From: CAG-1031 sp964556785
Lineage (GTDB): Bacteria; Bacteroidota; Bacteroidia; Bacteroidales; Muribaculaceae
Direction: 5' to 3'
DNA length: 39,992 nt
Assembly (NCBI GenBank): GCA_964556785.1
Contig: CAZKXM010000008.1
Span: 1-39,992 of the forward strand
The position numbers were made by a program, and so were the translations under genes. Below are positions 32,994 through 39,992 of this stretch, one piece after another (within the stretch, counting starts at the first letter, position 1; each line of letters opens with the position of its first letter). Under the pieces are notes generated by a model that searched no databases, was not told the origin of the DNA, and was given only the letters and a program-made list of their open reading frames with translations.

Positions 32994-33662
32994 TCAGCCG
33001 AAAAGAGAGGACAGGGCGCGGTCAAGGCGCGGCAGCGGATCGGAATAGTGGTTGCCGCGAACGCTCACAAATTCGGTGTCGATGCCGGCATCGCGCAGCA
33101 GAGCCACGATCTCGTCGGTAGCGCGGCCAACTGTGGCAAACTCGCTGACATTTGATTTCGCTTCCTGATCGCCCAGCAGAAAAAATGCTTTCCCTTGTTT
33201 GGGCGGAATGCTGAGCCCCTTCATCCAGCCGACGAAGCCGGCATACCAGAACGATCCTGACAGCGAGGCGATGTTTCTGAAAGTGTCGCACACCATCCAT
33301 TGCCACAGCGCGAACAGCCCCGACATGGATACCCCGACAAGGGTCCGCTCTACACTGCTGTCAATGCCGAGAGCTTGCTCCACCTGGGGCAACACATCGT
33401 GTTGCAAAATTTTCAGGAATTCGGGTGACTCGCCCTTGAAGTCGGCCGTGCCTTTCGGAACACCCGGCGCCGGCCACGGGCTGAAAACATTCTGCCAGTC
33501 CATGCCGGTCAGAACTGCCATGGTGACGCCATATTTCCGTGCCGCCGGCTCGATCCAGTCGGCAAGCATGTCCATAGGGTAGAGGATATAAACGATTTTT
33601 GTGCTGCTCACGGCGGCTGAGCAGCGGCAAGTGAGATTGCCAACTTTAACTGTCTGAATCAT
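32994..33662 (-). CDS. Alpha/beta hydrolase, esterase-like
   Basis: A 222-residue cytosolic hydrolase. The nucleophile elbow is GVSMSGL, and acid LGDQE and base GNHYSD complete a plausible Ser-Asp-His triad. The pattern is like the esterase D/siderophore-esterase group (YP and WF-type segments: VYILYP, GSFWYAGFVGW), with no signal peptide. The substrate cannot be assigned. It is convergent with the B12 operon and 48 bases from the CDF transporter end on the same strand. Confidence 0.75.
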   Translation of the reverse strand: MIQTVKVGNLTCRCSAAVSSTKIVYILYPMDMLADWIEPAARKYGVTMAVLTGMDWQNVFSPWPAPGVPKGTADFKGESPEFLKILQHDVLPQVEQALGIDSSVERTLVGVSMSGLFALWQWMVCDTFRNIASLSGSFWYAGFVGWMKGLSIPPKQGKAFFLLGDQEAKSNVSEFATVGRATDEIVALLRDAGIDTEFVSVRGNHYSDPLPRLDRALSSLFG

Positions 33663-33710
33663 CGCTGATCATGGTTTTGGCAATATAACGCCTGCCGGGC
33701 CTGTTGCGGT

Positions 33711-34616
33711 TCACTTGCGCACGGCCGATTCTTCCAGAGGCTCCATGTGGATGTTGATGATCGAATTGTCTCCAAAGGCATTGCGCAGAGCCTTTTCGGC
33801 CGCGGTTGCCTTTTCATGAGCCTCGGTCAGAGTGAGATTTCCGTCCATTTTCGCATGGAGATCCACGGCTATGCCGTTGCCGATGCGGCGTGTGCGCAGG
33901 TTGTGGATCTTTTCGATGCCGGGCACCGAGGTGACGATGTCGGTTATCTCACGCTCCTTAGCCTCGGGCAGCGAGGCCTCGAGGAGTTCGGCAATACAAG
34001 GCTTGGCGATATCATAGCCGCTCTTGATGATAAACAGGCTGACCACCATGGCCGCTATCGGGTCGAGAATGCGCCAGCGGTCGCCAAGAAACATTGCGCC
34101 GGCAATGCCGACGAGTGTACCCAGTGAGGAGATGGCGTCGCTGCGGTGGTGCCAGGCATTGGCTATCACGGCCGGCGAGTCGAGCTTGCGGCCGGCGGCG
34201 ATGGTGTAACGGTAGAGCCACTCCTTTGAGATGATCGATATCAGAGCCACGATAAGCGCCAGCATGGTGGGACGCGGAAGCTCCTCACCGTTGATGCTCG
34301 CGATAACATCGCCGGTTCCGCTCACAAGCAGCCCGATACCGGCAATTATCAGCAGCACTCCGATAATGAGAGATGCAAGAGTCTCAAACTTTCCATGGCC
34401 GTAATCGTGGCCTTTATCTTTCGGCTTGCCTGCTATCTTGACAAACACCAGCACGATCACATCAGAAATGAAATCGCTCAGCGAATGCACCGCATCGGCC
34501 ACCATAGCCGAGCTCCTGCCTACGAATCCGGCAACGAACTTCAGCACGATCAGCACGGCGTTCATGGCCGAGCCGGTGAGGGTGACTGCATAGATCTTTT
34601 TTTCGCGAGGATTCAT
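33711..34616 (-). CDS. Cation diffusion facilitator (CDF) transporter
   Basis: A 301-residue inner-membrane metal/proton antiporter exporting divalent cations such as Zn, Fe or Mn. Helix II carries MVADAVHSLSDFISD and helix V carries ANAWHHRSDAISS, the paired metal-binding HxxxD/DxxxD motifs of the family. The C-terminal cytosolic domain (IEKIHNLRTRRIGNGIAVDLHAKMDGNLTL) is the usual dimerisation domain. ATG 34616 is chosen (MNPREKKIYAV, typical start); the frame extends upstream over the tRNA terminator. The metal is not determined. Confidence 0.9.
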   Translation of the reverse strand: MNPREKKIYAVTLTGSAMNAVLIVLKFVAGFVGRSSAMVADAVHSLSDFISDVIVLVFVKIAGKPKDKGHDYGHGKFETLASLIIGVLLIIAGIGLLVSGTGDVIASINGEELPRPTMLALIVALISIISKEWLYRYTIAAGRKLDSPAVIANAWHHRSDAISSLGTLVGIAGAMFLGDRWRILDPIAAMVVSLFIIKSGYDIAKPCIAELLEASLPEAKEREITDIVTSVPGIEKIHNLRTRRIGNGIAVDLHAKMDGNLTLTEAHEKATAAEKALRNAFGDNSIINIHMEPLEESAVRK

Positions 34617-34641
34617 GAACTGACGTTTTTTCGGGATACTG

Positions 34642-34689
34642 AAAAAAAAGAATGAGTAACGCAATCCGAAGATTAACAATTACTCATTC
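34642..34689 (-). terminator. Terminator of the tRNA-Asp gene
   Basis: Perfect 10-bp inverted repeat (34650-34659, GAATGAGTAA, with 34680-34689), followed on the minus strand by eight T (34649-34642). Confidence 0.85.
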
Positions 34690-34703
34690 TCCTCTCTCCT
34701 CAG

Positions 34704-34777
34704 CGGTATGGACGGGACTCGAACCCGCGACCCCCTGCGTGACAGGCAGGTATTCTAACCAGCTGAACTACCACACC
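34704..34777 (-). tRNA. tRNA-Asp (GTC anticodon)
   Basis: A 74-base tRNA. The acceptor arm pairs GGTGTGG (34777-34771) with CCATACC (34711-34705), with one G-T. D arm AGTTCAGCTGGTTAGA, anticodon stem CCTGC/GCAGG with loop CTGTCAC (anticodon GTC) and T loop GGTTCGAGTCC are all visible on the minus strand. Discriminator G at 34704; CCA is not encoded. Own promoter upstream and intrinsic terminator downstream. Confidence 0.97.
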
Positions 34778-34831
34778 ATTTTGTTTTGGTTTCCCTTTGG
34801 AGAGGGTGGCGTTGCTGCCGTTTTGCGAGTG

Positions 34832-34863
34832 CAAAGATAGGGCAGGTTTTTGAACCTGCCAAA
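34832..34863 (-). promoter_or_regulatory. tRNA-Asp promoter with palindromic spacer
   Basis: Minus strand TTTG (34863-34860), 20 bases, TATCTTTG (34839-34832): an excellent consensus match. The spacer is almost exactly a perfect inverted repeat (34841-34848, GGCAGGTT, with 34853-34860). Confidence 0.8.
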
Positions 34864-34996
34864 TATTTTGACAAAAAAATCACGAAAAAATGAATTTTTT
34901 CTTTTTCCGGCCCTTTCCACCGCTTTTATAAAGGGCTATTCGTGAATTATGCTTAACTTAGCTCACTGTTACCTATTCACTCAACAGACACCTGAC

Positions 34997-36181
34997 ATGA
35001 CAGAGAATTCTTCTGACAAGATAAGGATTGGCATCACTCATGGCGACATCAACGGCATCGGATATGAGGTTATCCTCAAGATGCTCGAGGATGAGCGCAT
35101 CACTGAGCTGATGACTCCGGTTATTTACGGATCGGGCAAGATTGCCGGATTCTACCGCAAGCAGCTCGGACTCGTGCCGCTGCAGTTCAACACTGTTGAA
35201 ACCGCGGCCGATGCCGACGACGAGCGCATCAATCTGATCAACGTTGTTGCCGAAGACACCAAGGTGGAGCCCGGTGTGGCGTCAAAAACGGCAGGCGAGG
35301 CAGCTTTCGCTGCTCTCGAACGCGCTGTGACCGACCTGCGTAACGGCGAGATCGACGCTCTTCTGACAGCTCCGATCAACAAAGACTCCATTCAGAGCGA
35401 CACATTCAGTTTCCCGGGTCACACCGAGTATCTCGAAAAATCACTCGGCGACGGCGCCGAGCGCAGTAAGGCGCTGATGATCATGTGTAACGACAACATG
35501 CGTGTGGCTCTGGTCACAACCCATGCTCCGCTGGCCGAAGTGCCCGCAATGGTGACGCGCGAAAGCGTTGCCGGAGCCTTGCGCCTGTTCCACCGTTCGC
35601 TGTGCGAGGACTTCGGAGTGACATCGCCGCGCATCGCCGTTCTGGCCCTTAATCCCCATGCCGGAGAGAACGGGCTCCTCGGATCAGAGGAGGCTGATCA
35701 GATCGTTCCGGCTCTTGAAGATGTCAGGGCTGACCACATTGTGGCTTTCGGGCCCTATGCCGCCGACGGATTTTTCGGCTCGGGCGCATGGAAGCATTTC
35801 GACGGAGTGCTGGCAATGTATCATGATCAGGGACTCGCTCCCTTCAAGCTTCTGGGAATGGACAACGGTGTGAATTTCACAGCCGGACTCCCGTTTGTGC
35901 GCACCTCGCCCGACCATGGCACCGCCTTCGACATCGCCGGGAAAGGGGAGGCATCGCCCGATTCGCTGCGCGAGGCTCTCTATGCGGCTATCGACATTGT
36001 CCGTAACCGCCGGCGTCACAGCGAGGCGACAGCCAATCCGCTCAAAAAGCAATCGCTCGAGCGCCGTCCCAAGAAAGACAAGGCCGACCGCAATCCCCAG
36101 CGCCAGGAGCCTGCGCAACGCCGCGATCCGTCACCGCAGGCCCCCGGCGAGCCTGCTGCCGATGCCGGGACCGACGAATGA
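34997..36181 (+). CDS. pdxA: 4-hydroxythreonine-4-phosphate dehydrogenase
   Basis: PdxA (394 residues) oxidises 4-phosphohydroxy-threonine in the deoxyxylulose-5-phosphate-dependent route to pyridoxal phosphate. Metal-site histidines lie in SFPGHTEYL, LNPHAGENG and MYHDQGLAPFK; the N-terminal RIGITHGDINGIGYEV is the family start. The ATG at 34997 (MTENSSDKIRIG) is preferred: the upstream ATG (34949) falls by a TAACTTAG box (34954-34961) that may be the promoter -7 element. After the catalytic part (about residue 340) there is a ~55-residue low-complexity tail rich in Lys, Arg, Pro and Gln that is not part of the enzyme fold. Confidence 0.94.
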   Translation: MTENSSDKIRIGITHGDINGIGYEVILKMLEDERITELMTPVIYGSGKIAGFYRKQLGLVPLQFNTVETAADADDERINLINVVAEDTKVEPGVASKTAGEAAFAALERAVTDLRNGEIDALLTAPINKDSIQSDTFSFPGHTEYLEKSLGDGAERSKALMIMCNDNMRVALVTTHAPLAEVPAMVTRESVAGALRLFHRSLCEDFGVTSPRIAVLALNPHAGENGLLGSEEADQIVPALEDVRADHIVAFGPYAADGFFGSGAWKHFDGVLAMYHDQGLAPFKLLGMDNGVNFTAGLPFVRTSPDHGTAFDIAGKGEASPDSLREALYAAIDIVRNRRRHSEATANPLKKQSLERRPKKDKADRNPQRQEPAQRRDPSPQAPGEPAADAGTDE

Positions 36182-36205
36182 AATAACTGACGTTAACCGA
36201 AGATA

Positions 36206-37222
36206 ATGAAAAGGGTACTGATTGTCGGTGCGGGCGGCTTTATCGGCGGATTTCTCGCCGCCGAAAGTGTGAGCCGCGGCTATGAAACATGGTGCGGTGT
36301 GAGGAAATCAACATCGCGCCGTTATCTGACAGATGAAGCGCTGAAGTTTGTCGAGCTCGACTTCGACAATCCTCAGCAACTCGCCGAAGCTTTGGCGGCA
36401 GCTCTCCCGGCAGGGGAGAAGTGGGACTACATTGTCTATAACCTCGGCGCCACCAAATGCACCAACTTCCTCGATTTCAACCGCATAAATTTCGACTATC
36501 TGCGCCGTTTCACTGAAGCGCTCAGGCAGGCCTCGATGATGCCCGACAAGTTTCTCTACATGAGCTCGCTTTCGGCTCTGGGCCCGGGCGACGAGAAAGG
36601 CTATACGCCGATCGACTCTCACACTGTCCCCGACCCGAATACCCGCTACGGGCTGTCGAAGATCAAGGCCGAGACGTTTCTCACCACAAGTCCCGATGTG
36701 CCATGGATTGTTTTCCGTCCCACAGGAGTCTATGGCCCGCATGAGCAGGACTATCTGATGATGGTGAAATGTATTGACCGCCACTTTGATTTCGGAGTGG
36801 GTTACCGCAAGCAGCTGCTCACGTTTATCTACGTAACCGATCTTGCCCGCGCCGTGTTCGACGCTCTTGCCAAGGCTCCCGTCCACAAGGCCTACATCAT
36901 CTCCGAACCGAAGGCTTACACCCAGAGCGATTTCCGCCGCATTGTGGCCAAGGCGCTCGGCCGTAGCTTCGTGATTCCGGTGAGGCTCCCGCTGTGGGCG
37001 GTCAAGGGAGTGTCGGTTGTGGCTGAGAAAATCGGAAAGATCCGCATGAAACCGTCGACCCTCAACTCCGACAAATATAAGATCATGAAGCAGCGCAACT
37101 GGGCCTGTGATCCCGGTGATGCCCGGCGCGACTTCGGCTTCGTGGCCGAGGTTGATCTGACCGAGGGTATTGCCCGCGTGGTGGAGGCATGGCGCAACGA
37201 AAGGAAGGAGGACAGCAAATGA
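36206..37222 (+). CDS. NAD-dependent epimerase/dehydratase
   Basis: Extended short-chain dehydrogenase/reductase of 338 residues. The nucleotide-binding motif is VGAGGFIGG and the active-site YxxxK is YGLSK, preceded by SSLSALG. It continues with the family's RPTGVYGP and a C-terminal substrate-binding part (FIYVTDLARAVFDAL). It probably modifies a nucleotide sugar or similar small molecule; the substrate cannot be read. It starts 24 bases after pdxA and its stop overlaps the next gene (ATGA). Confidence 0.85.
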   Translation: MKRVLIVGAGGFIGGFLAAESVSRGYETWCGVRKSTSRRYLTDEALKFVELDFDNPQQLAEALAAALPAGEKWDYIVYNLGATKCTNFLDFNRINFDYLRRFTEALRQASMMPDKFLYMSSLSALGPGDEKGYTPIDSHTVPDPNTRYGLSKIKAETFLTTSPDVPWIVFRPTGVYGPHEQDYLMMVKCIDRHFDFGVGYRKQLLTFIYVTDLARAVFDALAKAPVHKAYIISEPKAYTQSDFRRIVAKALGRSFVIPVRLPLWAVKGVSVVAEKIGKIRMKPSTLNSDKYKIMKQRNWACDPGDARRDFGFVAEVDLTEGIARVVEAWRNERKEDSK

Positions 37223-37497
37223 GCGCCCAGTCCCGTTTCCGGACACCGTGGTGGGTGACGGTGATAATCATTGTGTGCATGCTGCCGGTGTTTTCGTTTC
37301 CGGCACTGCTCGCCAACTGTCCCCCTGACGACGGCGGACTACACACTATGCTGGTGATCTATCCCTTCTATGTCATTGCCGCCGGATGGCTTGCCTGGGC
37401 AAGCTGGTCGCAAAGGCCTTACATGACATGGATTCTCCTTGTGCTGATGCTCCTGAGCCATGCTTCGGCCTGGGGACTGGTGCTTCTTAACCGTTAA
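37219..37497 (+). CDS. Small membrane protein
   Basis: A 92-residue protein with three hydrophobic stretches (WWVTVIIIVCMLPVFSFPAL, LVIYPFYVIAAGWLAWAS, WILLVLMLLSHASAWGLVLL). ATG 37219 overlaps the epimerase stop by four bases, so they are co-translated; the longer upstream frame is not needed. Family not recognised with certainty, function unknown. Confidence 0.7.
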   Translation: MSAQSRFRTPWWVTVIIIVCMLPVFSFPALLANCPPDDGGLHTMLVIYPFYVIAAGWLAWASWSQRPYMTWILLVLMLLSHASAWGLVLLNR

Positions 37498-37523
37498 TCC
37501 GCTAAATATCTCCCTCTCCGGCG

Positions 37524-38810
37524 ATGGAACGACTGATGCAATATGTGTGGCAACACCGCCTCTTTCCCGAGCGCGGATTGTCGACTGTCGACGGCCGGAG
37601 AGTGAAGGTGATCGATCAGGGGAGGCTAAACACCGCTTCAGGTCCCGACTTTTTCAACGCCAAGGTGATGATAGGCGACCGAATGTGGGCCGGCGATGTG
37701 GAGATCCATGTGCGCGCAAGCGACTGGCACCGCCATAGGCATCAGGGTGATCCGGCCTATGACTCGGTGGTGCTTCATGTGGTTGACCGCGACGACACGA
37801 TGATCCATCGGGGCAACGGCGAGATTATCCCGCAGATGGTGCTTCCATGCTCGGCCGAGTTCGGCGACCATTACCGCCGCCTCACCGACCTTGCCCCGGG
37901 GCCTGTGCTCGCCTGCAAGGCAATTATTCCGACACTTCCCTCACTCTATATCACTGACTGGATTTCAGCTCTGGCACTCGAGCGCCTTCACTCCAAGGCC
38001 GAGCGGATCGCCGCGTTGATGGATCGCTTCAGCGGCGACTGGAGCCGCGCGGTGTTTGTCACGGTTGCACGCGCACTCGGGTTCGGAACCAATAGCGAAC
38101 CCTTCGAGCGGCTGGCGCTTTCGCTGCCGTTGCGCATCCTTTTCAAGCATTCCGACTCAATTCTGGCGATCGAGGCTCTGCTGTTCGGCCAGAGCGGACT
38201 CCTTGACACGGCTCCTGATGAAGATCCATACGTGCAGCGCCTTCGCAGCGAATATGCCTTCCTTGCCGTGAAATATGGCCTGAGTGTGCCCGACGGTGGC
38301 CTGCGCTGGAAAATGAGCGGAACGCGTCCGGGCAATTTTCCTCACCGGCGCATTGCGCTCCTCGCGGCGATGGTGTTTGCCGGCTTTCCTCTGCCCTCAG
38401 AGCTCCCGCGGGCAGAAAGCGAGGAGGAGGTGGAGAAACTGTTTGACATTGAACTGTCAGGCTACTGGCGCCGCCGCTACACCTTCGGCCCCGAAAGCTC
38501 CGGCGCCCCTTCGGCTCTGAGCCGCCAGTCGCTGCGCACCCTGATGATCAATGTGGTAGCCCCGGTTATACTTGCCTACGGCACCCTCCACGGCGATCCT
38601 GACGCCATGACCAGGGCGGTGAGGGTGCTCGAGGAGCTTCCTGCCGAGCGAAACAGCGTTGTCAATCTGTTCTGTGATGCCGGAATCAAGCCCGTTGACG
38701 CGTTGGCAACCCAGGCTCTCATTCAGCTCCGCAGGGCCTACTGCGAGCCGCGCAAGTGCCTCTATTGCCGCATAGGCCACCGCCTGCTGGCGGCAAAGGC
38801 TATCCGTTGA
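37524..38810 (+). CDS. DUF2851 family protein
   Basis: A 428-residue cytosolic protein matching DUF2851, a family common in Bacteroidetes and Chlorobi with unknown function. The N-terminal core GDVEIHVRASDWHRHRHQGDPAYDSVVLHVV is conserved. The C-terminal part contains PRKCLYCRIG, whose paired cysteines could bind a metal, and helical segments that may act in nucleic-acid contacts (inference). It ends 11 bases inside the 3' end of the convergent birA gene; no terminator separates them. Confidence 0.85.
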   Translation: MERLMQYVWQHRLFPERGLSTVDGRRVKVIDQGRLNTASGPDFFNAKVMIGDRMWAGDVEIHVRASDWHRHRHQGDPAYDSVVLHVVDRDDTMIHRGNGEIIPQMVLPCSAEFGDHYRRLTDLAPGPVLACKAIIPTLPSLYITDWISALALERLHSKAERIAALMDRFSGDWSRAVFVTVARALGFGTNSEPFERLALSLPLRILFKHSDSILAIEALLFGQSGLLDTAPDEDPYVQRLRSEYAFLAVKYGLSVPDGGLRWKMSGTRPGNFPHRRIALLAAMVFAGFPLPSELPRAESEEEVEKLFDIELSGYWRRRYTFGPESSGAPSALSRQSLRTLMINVVAPVILAYGTLHGDPDAMTRAVRVLEELPAERNSVVNLFCDAGIKPVDALATQALIQLRRAYCEPRKCLYCRIGHRLLAAKAIR

Positions 38811-39537
38811 GCGCCAACAGAGCCTGAACTTCCTTAAACGCGTAGGTCGATACGGTGCCGTCGGTGCGCTCCAGAGTGAGGTGGCCTGTCAGAGCCACGT
38901 CGGCAATCCGGGCCATGAACGGATCCCCTCCGGGTTCGGCATAAGGATGGAACCCTTCGCGGCGCCACAGGCGCGCCATGTAGCTTTCGTGAAGCGACCC
39001 TGCTCGCGCGGCAAGCTCAACAACCCTGTCAGCCAGAAATTCCTCCACTTCACTAACGCTGATCTCTTTGCCCGTCAGCTGCCCGATCGACACCGGATTG
39101 GGGGCATCGCTCAGAAACTCCCGCTGGTTGACATTGAGCCCTATGCCGGCAATGCAGCGGTCGATCGAGGTGGCGGAAATCCGGTTTTCAATCAGGATAC
39201 CGCATATCTTGCGGTCACCGACATAGATATCGTTAGGCCACTTTACTTCGGCATGCAGGTCAGGCGGCAGAAAGTGATCGAGAGTGGCTGTTACTGCCAG
39301 AGCAACCGCCTCTGAAAGGCAGAACTGGTTTCGCGGATGAATCCCTTCCGGACGAAGCAACACCGACATCGTGACATTCATTCCCGGAGCGCTTTCCCAG
39401 GTGTTGCCCCGCTGGCCGCGGCCGGCGCTCTGAGTGTGGCAGCTCACGGCGGTTGCGTGAGGAGCCCCTTCGTCGGCGAGGCGCTGCAGCTCGGAGTTTG
39501 TCGATGTCAGTTCAGAATAGCGATGGAAATGTGTCAT
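38800..39537 (-). CDS. birA: Biotin--[acetyl-CoA-carboxylase] ligase
   Basis: Biotin protein ligase of 245 residues that attaches biotin to biotin-dependent carboxylases. The biotin/ATP motif is QSAGRGQRGNTW, followed by VKWPNDIYV and CGILIEN, and a C-terminal SH3-like domain (FMARIADVALTGHLTLERTDG). There is no N-terminal winged-helix domain, so it is a ligase without repressor function (class I). ATG 39537 overlaps the preceding small membrane-protein gene. Confidence 0.93.
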   Translation of the reverse strand: MTHFHRYSELTSTNSELQRLADEGAPHATAVSCHTQSAGRGQRGNTWESAPGMNVTMSVLLRPEGIHPRNQFCLSEAVALAVTATLDHFLPPDLHAEVKWPNDIYVGDRKICGILIENRISATSIDRCIAGIGLNVNQREFLSDAPNPVSIGQLTGKEISVSEVEEFLADRVVELAARAGSLHESYMARLWRREGFHPYAEPGGDPFMARIADVALTGHLTLERTDGTVSTYAFKEVQALLALNG

Positions 39538-39733
39538 GGCAGATAACGGCGAGCATGGTCAGTATCGCAAGCCCTATGAGCGATGCAAGCAGGCGCGCCG
39601 CTCCCCGCGGAAGGGTGCGCAGAAGCGAGCCGGGAGAGGTGAAAAACCAGTCCCAGTTGCCAAGGGCGGCTCCCAGACAGAGGGTTGCGGCAACGGCGAA
39701 GATCAGAAGCAGGATGATTGTGGCGACCGTCAT
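39512..39733 (-). CDS. Small two-helix membrane protein
   Basis: A 73-residue protein with two hydrophobic segments (ATIILLLIFAVAATLCLGAAL and LASLIGLAILTMLAVI) separated by a basic loop. It starts five bases after the tsaE stop and overlaps the birA start by 26 bases, placing it in a tsaE-birA operon. Function unknown; a coding role is supported by position and composition only. Confidence 0.55.
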   Translation of the reverse strand: MTVATIILLLIFAVAATLCLGAALGNWDWFFTSPGSLLRTLPRGAARLLASLIGLAILTMLAVICHDTFPSLF

Positions 39734-39738
39734 TCGGA

Positions 39739-39992
39739 TTATTCCTCGCCCGGCCGGGCAATCAGCAGTTCGCGCTGCCCGTCGGGAAGTTCGGTTATTT
39801 TCACCTTGACAGTGTCGTCGGGCAGAATCTCCTCGATTTTCTCAGGCCACTCGAGCAGGCAGAGCGCCCCGGAGAAGAAATAGTCGTCGGCCCCGAGATC
39901 GAGCGCCTCCTCATAGTTTTCAAGGCGGTAGAGATCAAAATGATAGATGAGCTCGGCAGTGGTGTCGGAGCGGTACTCATTGATCAGGGCAA
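39739..39992 (-). CDS. tsaE: tRNA threonylcarbamoyladenosine biosynthesis protein TsaE, C-terminal part
   Basis: The last ~84 residues are visible (ending LIARPGEE, stop at 39739). The sequence IYHFDLYRLENYEEALDLG and the LLEWPEKIEEIL segment match TsaE, the ATPase helping TsaB/TsaD make t6A37 in tRNAs. The Walker A part lies off the window. Confidence 0.88.
   Translation of the reverse strand, partial: ALINEYRSDTTAELIYHFDLYRLENYEEALDLGADDYFFSGALCLLEWPEKIEEILPDDTVKVKITELPDGQRELLIARPGEE

Noticed and set aside
36308..37246. 312-residue frame antisense to the epimerase gene
   Set aside because: Epimerase motifs (GxxGxxG, YxxxK) are on the plus strand; this frame is histidine-rich noise.

Overview
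The window looks like a chromosome segment of a gut Bacteroidales bacterium, most plausibly Muribaculaceae or a close relative. I infer this from several traits. Promoters match the Bacteroidetes form TTTG-N19/20-TAnnTTTG. There is a BtuG-type vitamin B12 locus, a DUF2851 protein and a BspA-type leucine-rich-repeat protein. Three secreted proteins end in type IX secretion (T9SS)-like C-terminal domains. The genus assignment is inference; no rRNA is present.

Layout. Positions 1-925 hold the 5' part of lysS (minus), its promoter and the terminator of the next gene. Positions 926-3330 hold a secreted LRR protein. Positions 3428-4894 hold an AlbA_2/HATPase protein whose 3' end runs into a 12-bp tandem repeat. 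A flavodiiron protein (5076-6266, plus) faces a minus-strand [NiFe]-hydrogenase cluster (6287-12915), transcribed hypC-hypD-hypE-small subunit-large subunit-cytochrome b-maturation protease. The small subunit has the six-cysteine pattern of oxygen-tolerant enzymes. The cluster likely feeds H2 electrons into the quinone pool, and the flavodiiron protein removes O2 or NO. Immediately upstream on the same strand are a RecD2-like helicase and three phage-derived genes (portal-like, adaptor-like, holin; 12992-17280).

Positions 17460-20289 hold a DUF2795 gene, a perfect 23-bp hairpin, an EVE/PUA-like gene and an A+T-rich AAA/DUF4143 ATPase gene. Positions 20433-20823 contain no convincing gene but do contain a promoter, a run of hairpins and an intrinsic terminator; this is a candidate structured RNA or attenuator. 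It lies upstream of a TolB-like propeller gene and an outer-membrane barrel gene (20912-22725).

Positions 22835-32920 form a vitamin B12 acquisition operon. A copy of the same 47-bp promoter is followed by a cobalamin riboswitch with a visible terminator, then btuB, a BtuG-like surface propeller, a second surface lipoprotein, a 1258-residue multidomain protein, and another BtuG-like propeller protein. The last two carry T9SS-like tails. The expected logic is that surface proteins capture cobalamin, BtuB imports it with TonB energy, and cobalamin shuts off the operon through the riboswitch.

The remainder is mostly housekeeping: an esterase, a cation-efflux transporter, tRNA-Asp with promoter and terminator, pdxA, an NAD-dependent epimerase, a small membrane protein, DUF2851, birA, another small membrane protein and the 3' part of tsaE (cut by the window end).
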